Assembly (NCBI GenBank): GCA_021613375.1
Contig: CM038702.1
Coordinates: 21,394,349 to 21,458,348 of the forward strand
Source: Megaleporinus macrocephalus
Lineage: Eukaryota; Chordata; Actinopteri; Characiformes; Anostomidae
Direction of reading: 5' to 3'
Length of the DNA: 64,000 bases
The notes beneath the pieces are model-generated. The model ran no database searches. It saw nothing but the letters and a program-made list of their open reading frames with translations, and was not told the origin of the DNA. This document shows, one piece after another, positions 1 to 11,159 of this stretch. The position numbers were made by a program, and so were the translations under genes. Positions within the stretch are counted from its first letter, which is position 1. Each line of letters begins with the position of its first letter.

Positions 1-1597
1 TCACCATACCATACCATATCATCAAAAGCCCCTGGACCACCGGCAGCAATGCATCAGTAATGCACCATCAGTGGGTTTCAGGTATGTATTATCTGCAGTC
101 TCTTTTTTTTACCAAACATTATGACAGTGTGCACGACCAAAAACTTTACATGTTTGTATTCCATCAGATAAAAGGTAAGAAACCTCTCCAAACCAGTCTG
201 AGGCACATTATATGCATTGTTTGTTATATAGAATAAACATTTTGCCCAGGGGTCTTGAGGGGTGCCAATAATTCAGATGACTACATGTAATGCAGTTGAC
301 TTTATGTAGCATATGGCTTGTAAATGTTCAACTCATCAAAGATAAAAAAAAAAAAAACAGCTAAAGGATTACTCCATCATTTGAATGAAATCATATGCAA
401 GCTTCACTTGTGCAACTCATACTAAAGCTGGTTTTGGACAGAAAATACTCTTACTTGGATCTGATATATTCCTGATATCTTTTAGCACTGCCCGTTGTTG
501 CTCGTCTTTTAATATGATGTAAAGTGTCCTTGGCATCTGTGAAAATGCTATATGGATAAAGTCATTAATCGTTCAGGTCCTGGACACCAGAAATAACTGT
601 ATGTTCACAAACACAGCAGATGAGGAAAGCTGAACTCGGTGCTGTGACTGTGATTAGCAAGTCGGCCATAAAGTACAAACCCAATTCCAAAAGAAGTTGG
701 CTGAAGTTGGTAACATGCTAATTAAAGAATGAAGCAAATTCGCTTTGACAAACAGTGAAAAGACAAGATCTTTATGTTTTTAGTTATTTGAACATTAACT
801 ATATTGTTTTTGTGTATGCTTATTTAACATTTGACACCTAGACCTGTTACAAACATGCAGACTCGCATCCGCCAGTGGTGCCAGTCTCTAAAGGGTGATT
901 TTCCAGTTTTACAACTAAGAAAAACACCTTCTGATGATGTATCCTAAAGGTCGAGGAAACCTTCGACAAACTACAATTGCTCTTCAACCGATTTTTGGGG
1001 AGGACTGTTTTGTTTTTTACTTTCGCTGGTGAATAGCCAATGTTATTCATGAAGACAGAAAAGATTCATCAGACCAGGAAGCCAAAAAGCTAAACGCTAA
1101 AGTCAGTAAGGGTTAGAAGGCTTGGAAAGGGTTAAAATGCGCTTGATAACCAAGGGTGCAAGGTAAAACTTATACAAATTTTAGCTTGCTGTAGTTATTA
1201 ACCTATGGACCAGAATTAGGACAGTAGGATTAGTACAATACAGGCTGATTGGGAATTCTGATGCTGTGGGATGTAAGGCTACACTATAGAACATGACAAA
1301 TAAAATAAACATGATGCTATTAAAACTGGAATCTCTGGAATCCCCCCCTTTAATGCAAATAAAACACCTACACACAAGCTCTACATGAGTCAATGAAACA
1401 AATACAAACATAAAAAGACTAAAAGTGCTGTATTGGCTGAAAACCACTGTTTGGTCACTGTGACGATTGAGACGATGTCAAGAAAAGTTGCTAACAGCCG
1501 TTAATAACTTTGGTTATTGTACTAAGCTGTACAAAGCTGTGTGTGCATGTGCACATGTGTATGTTGAGCGTTGCATATTATGCTCACACAATCTTAC
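1..1597 (-). other. Partial intron after the 1598-1639 exon
   Basis: The intron donor is at 1597-1592 and the intron runs out of the window at base 1. I looked for the next copine exon, which should encode HDFIGEF, on the minus strand and did not find it. The sequence is ordinary AT-rich intron with an A-run at 341-356 and a degenerate DNA-transposon relic at 674-850. Open frames here are short and have no recognisable motif. Confidence 0.75.
674..850 (+). mobile_element. Degenerate non-autonomous DNA transposon relic
   Basis: The segment begins with TACAAACCCAATTCCAAAAG, which matches from memory the terminus of a short DNA-transposon family common in fish. The body resembles that family through AAAGACAAGATCTTTATG and ATTTGACACCTAGACC. 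The far terminus is not clear. The family name is not certain. Confidence 0.4.
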
Positions 1598-1639
1598 CTG
1601 CCATCTCTGTCCCAGTCATACACTTCAATCTTGATTGTT
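1598..1639 (-). CDS. cpne8: Copine 42-nt micro-exon, third Ca2+ loop of C2B
   Basis: The exon is 42 nt: one base finishing an Arg codon, 13 codons reading TIKIEVYDWDRDG, then AG of a split Ser codon. The acceptor is CTCTCCATAG and the donor is GGCAG before GTAAGA. The entry and exit phases are both 2, so skipping it would keep the frame while removing 14 residues. YDWDRDG holds the Asp ligands of the third Ca2+ loop of C2B. The sense strand just upstream of the acceptor is an almost pure (CT)n tract. The following exon, expected to encode HDFIGEF and the rest of C2B, was not found in bases 1-1590. Confidence 0.94.
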
Positions 1640-1643
1640 CTAT

Positions 1644-1666
1644 GGAGAGAGAGAGAGAGAGAAAGA

Positions 1667-1698
<32 letters not shown>
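1644..1698 (+). repeat. (GA)n microsatellite next to the 1598-1639 exon
   Basis: This near-pure GA tract is interrupted by AAAGAGTGT. On the gene's sense strand it is (CT)n and ends four bases before the acceptor AG, so it occupies the polypyrimidine-tract position. Confidence 0.97.
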
Positions 1699-1701
<3 letters not shown>

Positions 1702-1923
1702 AGACTGACTGTGATTGACCGTGGTACAGTAATCTCAATCATTTTCAAACCAGCCTTTTCTTTCGATCTTACAGCAATCATACATCTCCAGCTGAAGTAT
1801 CATTCTCTCAATGGCAAGTGAGCATTTTTCCTTCGATTGTGCCGAGTTCCCTAAGAGCAATTTTACAATTCATCCCGCTGAGAATCAGAGGGGAAAAGCC
1901 CTGGCTTACGAGAATGACAGTAA

Positions 1924-1947
1924 GAAAGAGCGAGAGACAGAGTGAGT

Positions 1948-2008
<61 letters not shown>

Positions 2009-2021
2009 GGAGAGGGAGAGA
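1924..2021 (+). repeat. (GA)n microsatellite
   Basis: The tract is about 98 nt and purine-only over most of its length, with a few CG, GT and AC interruptions. It lies about 285 nt upstream, in sense, of the 1639 acceptor. Confidence 0.95.
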
Positions 2022-2395
2022 AATGAATCATGGACCGCTCTGCTACAAAAGCTGGTCAAAAGCTACACAGGGCCGCTTTAAAAGAGATTTGAAAGTACTG
2101 CTGGACTTTCTCCAAATCGGTTAACCCTCAACGATATACAGCATGCCCTAATGTAGCTGACAGAGAGCACCACGCAGGAAGCAGCCAGGAGAGACGAAAT
2201 TTGAGAATTAGGAAGTTTTGTTTTATAGACAAAGTCTCAGAGAACAAAGAGTCTTAATAATTAACCTCCCGGCATAGTTTTGCTTGCACAAGTGAGGTGG
2301 TCATTATGTTTGGCTTCTCATCAAATGACATTTGAATATTTTGAACAAACCTCTTTACCTTTCCTGTGCTCCTCTCAGAACTAAGGAAACGGAAT

Positions 2396-2990
2396 GTAGT
2401 ATAACTATGAAAACAAGTGTAGTACGTGGAAATGAGTGTAGTATAATTATAGAAATTAGTATAGTATAACTTAGAAAATAGGATGCAGTATAACTATGGA
2501 CATGGCTATAGTATAATTATGTAAATGGGATGTAATATAACTATGAAAATGGGTGTAGTATAATTATAGAAATTAGTAGAGTATAACTTAGAAAATGGGA
2601 TGTAGGATAACTGTGGACATATCTATAGTATAACTATGGAAATGGGTGTAGTATAATTATAGAAATTACTACAGTATAACTTAGAAAATAGTATAACTGT
2701 GGGCCTGGCTATAGTATAACTATGGAAATGGGATGTAATATAACTATGGAAATGGGATGTAATATAACTATGAAAATGGGTGTAGTATAATTATAGAAAT
2801 TACTACAGTATAACTTAGAAAATAGCATAACTGTGGGCCTGGCTATAGTATAACTATGGAAATGGGGGTAATATAATTATTGAAATGGGTGTAGTATAAT
2901 TATAAAAATTCGTATAGTATAACATAGAAAATTGGATGTAGGATAACTATGGACATGGCTATACTATAACTATGGAGAGGAAATAAAGTA
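2396..2990 (+). repeat. Diverged 23-24 bp minisatellite with higher-order order
   Basis: About 25 monomers of the type GTAGTATAACTATGGAAATG occur head to tail, with spacers of a few bases. Monomer types recur in order: one ending AATTATAGAAATTA, one with AACTTAGAAAATGGG, one with GGATAACTGTGGACAT and one with AACTATGGAAATGGG. This suggests amplification of a multi-monomer block. It has no coding potential. Confidence 0.88.
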
Positions 2991-4367
2991 TTACTTGGAT
3001 GAAGCATTACTATCAAAATGGGTGTACATACATATAATTTCATATTGATAGAAGTTACTTCAAAAATTATAGTAATTACTAAACATTAGGCTTTAAGACC
3101 AATAAGTGAATTATAAGGCCACTGTGTAAGGCCACGTTTAATTTCTGTAGTATTTTTTCAATGTAATACCGAACAGCAGAAGACTAAACTTTCCATCCAA
3201 TTAACAGCGCTTTCAGAATTCTGAACTGGACTAGATTATGCCAATTAGCCCACAGCAACGCTAAGTGAATAACTGCTGGCAGCTGCAGAACAAATGATTG
3301 ATGTATATAACAATTGTGCCCAAAATCTGTAGGAGCTTTGCTTACGATGTGCACTAGCAGACGACTTCAGCCTGTTGCCCTATACTAGCGCTAACACTCA
3401 GCAGGACACTCAGCACTTCTCTATAGGAGCATCCCCCCCTCCAGCCTATTGCAGCGTCTTATCTCCAAAGACAGACTCACATAGCTCCCCCAACCACCAC
3501 CCCCAACACATTCAATCACAGATAAAGCAGGAATGAGAGTAGGAAAGCACTAATCAACACTTCGCTCAGGCTTTGCGTCTTATCAATACAAAGCGAGCAA
3601 CAAGGCTTTTGACTGCCAGAGATGGAAGCACACACATGAAACCCCAGGTCTATTTCTCTCTCTCCTCATTTGTCATCCCTTCTTTGTTTCCCTTCAACTC
3701 ACCAAGTGGTCGGTACAGAACAGCTTGGCTGTAATTCAACATCTAACAGACATCTTGCAGTCACACAGTGACACTGCAGTACTGGCATGTTTCTGCTAGC
3801 ACCACATTTCGTTATTGAGCGGATGTCTACAGTATATAGGTGAAAATGATTATGACTATATAATATACCTACAAATTATTTGGCTGTACAACAATTTCGA
3901 AGATGCTTTTTCTCAAATTCACTCATCATAGTTACTGTTCTTTGCATTTGTAGGGCAATTACTAATTGTAACTGTTACTGCACAACTTATCAGCTACACG
4001 CAACCCCAATCCATCATTGGTCAGTTTCGACTACAGGACTACTGATATAATGTTGTTATTTAGGCGCTGGACCATTCTTAGCACACTAGTGATCGAATAT
4101 GGTAGCGTGTGTAGTGCTAGGGTCAGTGTATCAGCCATAGCTGATTACTACATTAGTGTTACTGCTAGGTTAAGGGTAGGCCTACCACCCAAAACCAGTT
4201 ATATGTAGCTCTGTGGTCAGAAACTGAGCTAAATGGTGGCATAAAAAATGTGCATTGACAGCTGGGCTACAGTCTCTCCACATACAACAACCTTAGGTCA
4301 GGCTAGCCTCAGGCTTTGAAGCCGGTCAGTGAAAACTAGACACGTGTAGTGCATACTGAGACCGTAC

Positions 4368-4472
4368 CTGTCATAATCTCCGTTACACAAGGCTCTTACA
4401 GGGATCTTGAAGGCCTGCCATACAGGGTTCAGCGTGTTCTTGACCACTTCTGTCTTATGGCAAATGGTGAAT
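4368..4472 (-). CDS. cpne8: Copine exon, central C2B
   Basis: The exon is 105 nt: one base finishing a Thr codon, 34 codons, then AG of a split Arg codon. It starts [18 protein letters not shown] and ends with [11 protein letters not shown]. The acceptor is TTGTGTCTGATAG and the donor is GACAG before GTACGG. The entry and exit phases are both 2. The NTLNPVW motif and polybasic strand are standard for C2B of copines. TEVVK with QAFKI is closer to CPNE8 than to CPNE5, which has TEVMK with QTFSI in my recollection. Intron flanks measure 4.6 kb upstream and 2.7 kb downstream. Confidence 0.95.
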
Positions 4473-5680
4473 CTATCAGACACAAGCATAAAAACAAGTG
4501 AGCAAACATATACTCCTGTGCACGAACAAACACACTATCAAAGGATTAGTCTTTGTTTCTCTAGTCGCCAGCTGTATGCCTCCAGATGAAGCCTCAGGGT
4601 GGACAGTTACTCAGCCAGGGTTGTAGAAGCCCCAGGTTGGACAGATGTTGGTCAACAAGCTAATATGATACCTAAGTTAGGTAGACAGTTTAAGTTTCAG
4701 CAAGGTAGCTCATGTTAACATTAGGTTAACAACCCTGACTCTTGTTAGCCGCTACAACTTGCTATCTAAATAATAAAAGAGTTCAAATTTGCTAGACCCT
4801 TTGCTTGTCCAGTTAGAAATAATTCCTATGTGCTAACAAACTTTTATGAAGTCTTAATGTGAACTACTTTAATAGCACATTATCTAGTTATCTAGATAGG
4901 CCAAATATTTATTCTGCATCTGTGGCATCACACAATTGTTTAATGGAAAAAGACAGTTAAGTAATAGAAACACATAATGAAGGTAATTAAACAACTATTT
5001 GATAATAATAATTATAACAATAATAAAATAATAAGTGAATATGAATGTGATTTTAATTATTCTAAAGTTATTTTATTATTAAAATCCTCATTGTTGCCCC
5101 CAAATCAATGAATCACCCAAATATAGGCCCTGATGTGTCTATTTACAGAATCTCTGTTTCTTTGAAGGACAGCATGTTGAAGGTCAGCAGTCATTTCTTC
5201 ACCTTGTACTGAGCACAAGACAATAAAACCTCAGTCTGGAATCTTGAATGCACTTTACCTGCTAACTATAATTAATCAACAGTACAGCCTCAGTCCTTAC
5301 TGAACAGACTGATCTTCTTTGATATCTGTTAATATTTACAGTGTGTACAGCTGAACCGCTTGGCTGTGAAAAGAAAATGCCTGATTTGCTTTTTAACTTC
5401 TCGCAGCCTCATAAGCAGGTTTTCCCTTTGATTCCCAGAACACATTCAAGCCCCCACACACCAGCAGCAAGAGCACTGTGGACTTGACATGCCACCTCTA
5501 AAGCACTCTTTCTTATTCACAGACCTCTGAATTTTTTATCGACTTCAACTGCTTGTCGCTGCTGGGTTGCCAGTTAGTTCATCAAATATAAATATACTGA
5601 ACAAGCTGGTCAGCTGATAGAGCTTTTCAAGGCTAACTTAGGGTGCAGTTGAATAGCAAATATACACCAAAATGGATTAA

Positions 5681-5697
5681 ATATAAGAGCTTTGTGA
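5681..5697 (+). repeat. Target-site duplication, left copy
   Basis: The 17-mer ATATAAGAGCTTTGTGA reappears at 6427-6443 as ATATAGGAGCTTTGTGA, with one mismatch. The two copies bracket the LINE tail exactly, as expected for target-primed insertion. Confidence 0.8.
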
Positions 5698-6426
5698 AGG
5701 GTTTCATTTATATATAATGCTTTGGTAAATTATCATATTAAGCCACTGACTGTTGAACAACTCTGGGACCGAGAGCTCTCTTCTTTGACTTTTTGGACTG
5801 GGAAACCATATTATTCACTACAAGATTCACAGGGCTTATGCAACACCATATAGGAGATATCAAATGAAACTTATTTCTTGTTATGATTGTAACATTTGTA
5901 AGTCAGCACCTGGTACATTTCTTCATATGTTCTGGGAGTGTCCCAAAGTAGTAAACATATGGTCTTTTACAATAGATATTTGATCTGAATTTCAGGATCT
6001 AAACATTCCGCTCTCACCGCATTTATGTCTCTTGAATGATGATTCTGCTTTTCAATTCTCTTTAATTGAGCGAAAGATGTTAATGGCAGGGTTTACAGCT
6101 AGCAAGAAAACAATTTTACAACTTTTAGTTTTGAAATTTTGGATCTCTAGTTTTAAAACATAACGGAATACATAACAGCTAAGCTTAATAAAGCACAATC
6201 CTCAACGGTTGGTAATTGGAAAAATTTATATAATTCTATCCATTCTATCTATATTGTCTTCTGTTAAATGTTTTCTTTTTTTCTTTTTTTTCAATGAATG
6301 TTTGAGTATGTTGTTTAAGTTTGTGATCCTGTTTATTGTTTGTATTTGTCTTGCCATCCCCTCCCCACCCCCCATCCTGATTGTGAAATATGTTAAATGC
6401 AAAAAAAAAAGTTGATCAAAAAAAAT
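5698..6426 (+). mobile_element. 5'-truncated L1-like LINE, 3' end
   Basis: A decayed open stretch from about 5745 to 5980 encodes the C-terminal end of a LINE reverse-transcriptase protein. After a frame break near 5815 it reads HYKIHRAYATPYRRYQMKL, then a CYDCNIC cysteine pair and HMFWECP, the CCHC-like motif at the end of L1-type ORF2 proteins. Stop codons follow, then an untranslated tail ending in an A-run, TTGATC and a second A-run. A 17-bp target-site duplication flanks it. The element is dead, being truncated and frameshifted. It resembles the tail at 59229-59674 in its terminal TTGATC. Confidence 0.85.
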
Positions 6427-6443
6427 ATATAGGAGCTTTGTGA
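6427..6443 (+). repeat. Target-site duplication, right copy
   Basis: This matches 5681-5697 with a single A-to-G difference and follows directly after the LINE poly-A. Confidence 0.8.
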
Positions 6444-8177
6444 TATAGAAAAAAGATCCTACTGTATATGTACTCTACATTGTGATGAGGTTTGAAATGT
6501 GGTATATTAGATATATTGATGAACAACTGAACATTTCTAATGCTAATTCTAAAAGAGGATACTAGTTTAATGTTAAAATGAGAATTTAACTCGAATTTAA
6601 TATATGTATTTACCTGAATGTCCAGTATACATTGTCTCCACTACTCTTGTACTGATTTTATGTTTTTGTTTCCCAAATTCTATAATCTTAAATGATTTGG
6701 TGGCAAAAAACTTTGACACAATTGAAAGCCCTTGCCTCTAAAGCAAAAATGAGACACGCTGCAAGTGCATACAGCCACATCAACATATATCTCCTGTGGA
6801 AGTAGAAATGGAATATGTAATGGCTGTAGCTATTTTTGTGTGCTGCTCCAACCGTTCTCTCTCAAATGCATATGAAAGGCTTGGCTTTAAAACACACTAT
6901 AGATTGCTTTAACAATTGTCATTTCCCACCATATACATTGCTGGGGTGGGCTGAGAGTGGGCTTTACACATACAAGCAAGATCAACCCTGCATTCTGATT
7001 AACACCATTTTTATTAGAGAAATAAAAACATGCTTTGTATTATCCACAGCTGTTATTCTATTCAAAACCATATATCCCAATATACTACATATGGGTATAT
7101 AGTATTTTGGAATAAAACTTTAATATGTATGAGGGTGAAAACACAGTTACCTGCATGTTTAGGCTTGTAAACTGGATTTGTTCACAACACACTTTATTTG
7201 CACTTAAAACCTGCCTTTACATGCAAACACAGTACGCAGAGTCCCAGGAGACTTTATTAATTTACCCTTTTTACATGGGATACGTGAAATGTTTGCCAAT
7301 TCACTTTCTATATGTATATTTAATAAAGCACATCATTTCACACTGCACTGTTCCACAAACACCTTTATTTTGGAATTTGTAATTATTTTACTTTCGAGTG
7401 GCGGCTCCTTCAAATTCCCATGTGCATTTGTTTTAACAACACTGTAGAGAGGCAATCACTTGAAGCATCTTACTTTAAATCAAAATATATCAGAATAACC
7501 ACAGGGATTGGGAGAGTTAGAGAGAGAGAGAGCCGCCATCTGAATGCTTTTGTCTAAGGTGTAAGGTGAATAATGCACTCCCAGCATGTCACCGGAGCTG
7601 GAGACTACAGATCGGGCTCTAGGAGTGCAGCTGTTTATTAGCAAAGCTGGCAAGAGTGACCCAGAACTGATCCAAGAACAGTACACTGCAGGGTTTTATT
7701 CACTGCAATGTATTTCTTCCTCTACCCTTAGTTTACAGTAGAGACCCCTCTGCATTTGGCCAACTTAAAATGCAGGAATATCAGAGGAAAGAAATAAGGA
7801 CTTGGCTCTATTTTCTAAGTAGTCGAGTTTAACCACTTTAAATATCACATCATTTCTTTGAGCAAGGTACGTCATGTAATAACAGCAGTGGCTGCACCTG
7901 GCATAAAGTTCAAATAAGAATATGTGGCTATTATATATGCTGGAAATATGTTTAGCCAGCCATTTGTAGGGAGGTTTAATTAAATTAATTTAATAAAATT
8001 ATTCTGGAAAAAACTGTGATATATATAAACTGTTATCTAATCCAAAGATGACTTTATTAAAGTAATGTAATGAGTTTAAACATTTAAACAGCTTAAATAC
8101 TGCACTGTTCTATAAGTTTGGTTACTGAGGCTTAGAAGATTTTGTAAGCATCTAGATACTGAAATACAAATATAAAG

Positions 8178-8356
8178 CATATCGACGCTGTCCAAAATGG
8201 CAACTCTACAGGGGAGACCAAAAACTGTCTTCACTTTCATGTGAGTCAATGGATTTTTTCCCAAGCTATTTTAGAGCATTTCTATTGGTCCATTTAACAT
8301 TAAATTTAAACAGCATCTGCTGCATTTAAATGATTTTCATTGGACAGTGATGATAT

Positions 8357-8357
<1 letters not shown>
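8178..8357 (+). mobile_element. MITE family copy, internally deleted
   Basis: The left end ATATCGACGCTGTCC and right end GGACAGTGATGATATA form inverted termini. The interior keeps family landmarks GGGGAGACCAAAAACTGTC, GAGTCAATGGA and TTCTATTGGTCCATTTA. The left inverted repeat is shortened. A (TA)n tract starts at its right edge. Confidence 0.8.

Positions 8358-8358
<1 letters not shown>

Positions 8359-8412
<54 letters not shown>
8359..8412 (+). repeat. (TA)n microsatellite
   Basis: About 27 TA units abut the right terminus of the MITE at 8178-8357. The MITE ends in TATA, so the tract may have grown from its end. Confidence 0.96.
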
Positions 8413-8414
<2 letters not shown>

Positions 8415-8459
8415 AAATATGGGCCCCTGTTACTTGTAGATACCAACAAATATCTAAAA

Positions 8460-8570
8460 AAATATATTGCTGCTGTCAGAATAAAACCTTGTATCCTAAT
8501 TTTTGTTGTTTTTCAAATATGAATGTTTTCGCCTTTACATTATGTGTATATTTCATGAAGAATAGACTAG
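8460..8570 (+). mobile_element. Degenerate MITE family fragment
   Basis: ATATTGCTGCTGTCAGAATA is a decayed version of the family terminus ATATCGTCGCTGTCCAATGA. The next bases, CTTGTATCCTAATTTTTGTTG, follow the same order as other copies, and TTTCATGAAGAATAGA appears further on. Confidence 0.5.
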
Positions 8571-8839
8571 AATAGAATAAAAAGAAATAAAAAGTATAGA
8601 AAAAAAAACTGCCTAACATTACTATAATAGTATAATATAATATATAATAAATATAAAAGTGAAGAATGTTTATTTCCCTGTCCTGTAGAATTGATCAGTT
8701 TGATGATCAAGGTATTGTTTTGACAGCAGTGACATGAGAAATATTATGATTTATAGATACTTACTTATATACTGCATATGTGGCATATCACAAATACAAA
8801 TATGTAAAATATATGGGACACATCCTTCTACATACAGAT

Positions 8840-9020
8840 ATCTTATCACTGCTATCGGAAGAAAACCTCCAGTCTCCATTTTTTTTAGGTTTTCAGTTTT
8901 TCAGTTTTTGACTAAATATAAAACGTGCACACTTCATGATGAATGGACCAAAAGAAAAAGCTCAGAACTACTTGGAAAACTTTTGTAGACACAAAGTTTT
9001 GTTCTGACAGCAGCACTACA
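8840..9020 (+). mobile_element. Degenerate MITE family copy
   Basis: The segment has a decayed terminus (ATCACTGCTATCGGAAGAAA), then CCAGTCTCCATTTT. Family interior words follow: CTTCATGATGAATGGACCAA, GAACTACTTGGAAAAC and a terminal TTCTGACAGCAGCA. It ends about 80 nt from the donor of the 9095-9198 exon. Confidence 0.55.
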
Positions 9021-9094
9021 TAAAACACATGTAAGACGAATGTATGACCCCACATCCTGACACTGAGCGAGTGTGTTGTGGCTGGGCTACTCAC

Positions 9095-9198
9095 GTTCCG
9101 TCCTCATTGCTGCGGTAGAACACGAGGAAAGGGTCAGACTTGCCGAAAAAGTCCTTCTTGTCCAGCTTGTTGCCACAAAATTGCATCATCACAGATTC
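9095..9198 (-). CDS. cpne8: Copine exon, first Ca2+ loop of C2B
   Basis: The exon is 104 nt: 34 codons plus AC. It begins [18 protein letters not shown] and goes on to [16 protein letters not shown]. The acceptor is CTGTCCTCCAG and the donor is GGAAC before GTGAGT. The entry phase is 0 and the exit phase is 2. The [12 protein letters not shown] stretch is the first Ca2+-binding loop of C2B, with acidic ligands and the invariant KSDPF motif. The domain would bind phosphatidylserine-rich membrane in a Ca2+-dependent way. Only a 2-kb intron separates it from the linker exon. The Gly in FCGNK replaces the Ala I recall in mammalian CPNE5, 8 and 9. Confidence 0.95.
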
Positions 9199-11159
9199 CT
9201 GGAGGACAGGGATGTTTCAGAGACAAAAACAGGTTATGGGAGCAAACAGGAGCATACACGGGAATCTGGGGCGCATAGTACGACAGCTATAATACTGTCA
9301 GTGGGAGGATTAATTGAGCATTTGGCAACTGGCTCTTCTTATGCCTAATGATATTGTGTAAATGCTAAATGGTCTGGCAGTGGTCTTGCACGTTCACCAA
9401 GCTGCACACAGATGTCTCTCTCTCAGACAGCTGTCAGCGTGCAGTGATCCAACAGGGAATTGTATGTGGTCATGAATACTATTATCCAACTAACATGGTG
9501 GCCTCTGTCCAGGATGGGCTGTGCGTGCGCGTGTCACAGCTGGATCCCTCGGCCCAGGAGTGAACTGAATATGCTTCCAGTCCGTAGTAGTGCAGTGGTG
9601 TTTGTCTGTGGGGATTTGCGGCATGCAAACCTGTCACTGCAAACAGTGTGTGTGTGTCTGAGGGGGACGACAAACACACAGCAGGTGTGCACGCGTGCAC
9701 ACACATACACACACCAAATCTTATTACTCACACTATTACTTGTTACTGAACACTGTGCTATACCAGAAATCTAGTGAATCAGTGTCAGATGCTAGACCTG
9801 AAGGTGTTTTGGTTTAATGCTGTATTAGCTCATATACAGTAGGGCCAAATAATCAGTTGTAGCATCGTGTGAGCAGACTAGGGACAAGAACTTCAAAAAC
9901 AAGAACCGGCCCACATGGGAAGCAACAAGCGTGTTTCTTTATTATTCTAACCACAGTTATTCCCAATTATGCAAACTAATGTCAATAATCAAGCAAAGCC
10001 TCTCTCTTGAGTGGTGTTATGGGTCATATAGTTTATGGCAGGAACTCCCCAAGGACATCTGCCCCAAGCCCAGGAGATAATAACCTGGCCATACACTGTC
10101 ATAAAGGCCAGTTGGATCTTCTCAAATCAAGCATATTCTCTGAACTGGTCTTCCTCTTCACTTTACAACACAGCACACACATAAATCTATAATTACATAC
10201 AAAGATATCTGAGCATAGACACCGGGGGGGACAGGGGGTTATCAAAAACATCACCTTACTAGTACTATCACCTGAGTAAAGGCTCCAGAGTTTATCTGAC
10301 TTTATCTTTACCTGTACTGTGTCTCCCAAAAGCATCCTTGAAAAACTATCATGGTGACTGCGGATAGAGCGTATCATTTAACTAGTATATATTAACTAAT
10401 AAAAACTATAGCACTATAACTATAATATTAACTTTTATAGTTATTTGATACTGCTTTTGGGAAACACATTAATAAATAAAGAACGAGCAATACATTCACT
10501 AAATTTTCAATGACTTCTGCTGCAAGTGCAACTGAACATCACAACTGATCTATCCATGCTCCTCAACTGTTTATACCTACAGAATGTTGGTATAAAAACC
10601 CCATTCAGGTTGGTTTTGTAATCATAGTGCCTCTTTCTGGTGCTGTATAAAGCTATTTTTAAAGAACCACATACAAGACTTTTATAATAGAGAAGAAGCT
10701 CTTAACCATGCAAAAAAATATTTAAATAGTTCTATGTATAACTAACTAAATAACCTTGATTAAGATTACACACTCATAGCTGTCCTGTTCATGTGGCCCT
10801 CATCAATCAAGTGTTCTTAAAAAGACACTTCCACTTAAAATCCATTTATGCAGTTTTCACATTTAGATTTTTTTTAGGAGCAAATAAAAATAACTGGTGA
10901 ATGAGGCTATATGGACTGTTTATTTATTTGTTTGGGGTTCATTCAAATGTGACACATGGCCCTTCACATCATTTTCTAGTCTAAGAATTGTTTTACAGTA
11001 AATACAAGTTTCTAGGACAAGTAGCGTGAAATGTATTTCAGTCCTGAATTTATATGGTTTAGTGTTTTTTCTAAGCTAAAAAGTTCTTATTCAGGGACAG
11101 CCCTTATGCACAGTCAAGGACAAGATCCAGTACAACCGAGACAGTTACTGAGAACTTAC
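9199..11159 (-). other. Copine intron, 2.0 kb
   Basis: This is the shortest intron in the window, between the exons at 11160-11223 and 9095-9198. It contains TG- and CA-rich stretches near 9640-9715 and part of a dispersed repeat at 10027-10166. I see nothing else in it, and open frames here are shadows of the exon or chance. Confidence 0.85.
10027..10166 (+). repeat. Dispersed repeat, shorter copy
   Basis: ATAGTTTATGGCAGGAAC through GGCCAGTTGGATCT, then GAACTGGTCTTCCTCTT, matches the copy at 63198-63436 in the same orientation. About 90 nt present in that copy are missing here. The terminal AATAAAGCATAT of the longer copy hints at an LTR-like or retroelement tail, but the class is not settled. 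Confidence 0.75.

Larger units (their letters stand above)
1640..4367 (-). other. Copine intron, 2.7 kb
   Basis: This intron lies between the exons at 4368-4472 and 1598-1639. It holds two (GA)n tracts and a 23-24 bp minisatellite at 2396-2990. Bases 3000-4367 are plain unique-looking sequence, with no coding segment recognised. Confidence 0.85.
4473..9094 (-). other. Copine intron, 4.6 kb
   Basis: This intron lies between the exons at 9095-9198 and 4368-4472. It contains an L1-like LINE tail at 5698-6426, three MITE-family copies between 8178 and 9020, and a (TA)n tract. Bases 4500-5680 and 6450-8170 show no recognised gene, only AT-rich sequence and a short AGAG tract near 7512. Confidence 0.85.

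Noticed and set aside
1..1590. The following copine exon (HDFIGEF segment)
   Set aside because: No matching text was found on the minus strand; it must lie before base 1.
1510..2124. Open frames with RERERER or SLSLSLS runs near 1.5-2.1 kb
   Set aside because: They are translations of (GA)n and (CT)n tracts; only the 42-nt copine exon in this region is supported.
9073..9130. A tRNA gene or pol III gene in the gene-free stretches
   Set aside because: Only SINE-type A and B boxes were found (11826-11887, 29598-29651, 58494-58825); no cloverleaf with paired acceptor stem could be drawn.
9073..9348. Plus-strand frames over the 9095-9198 region
   Set aside because: They are antisense shadows of the copine exon; the minus strand has the conserved motif and splice sites.
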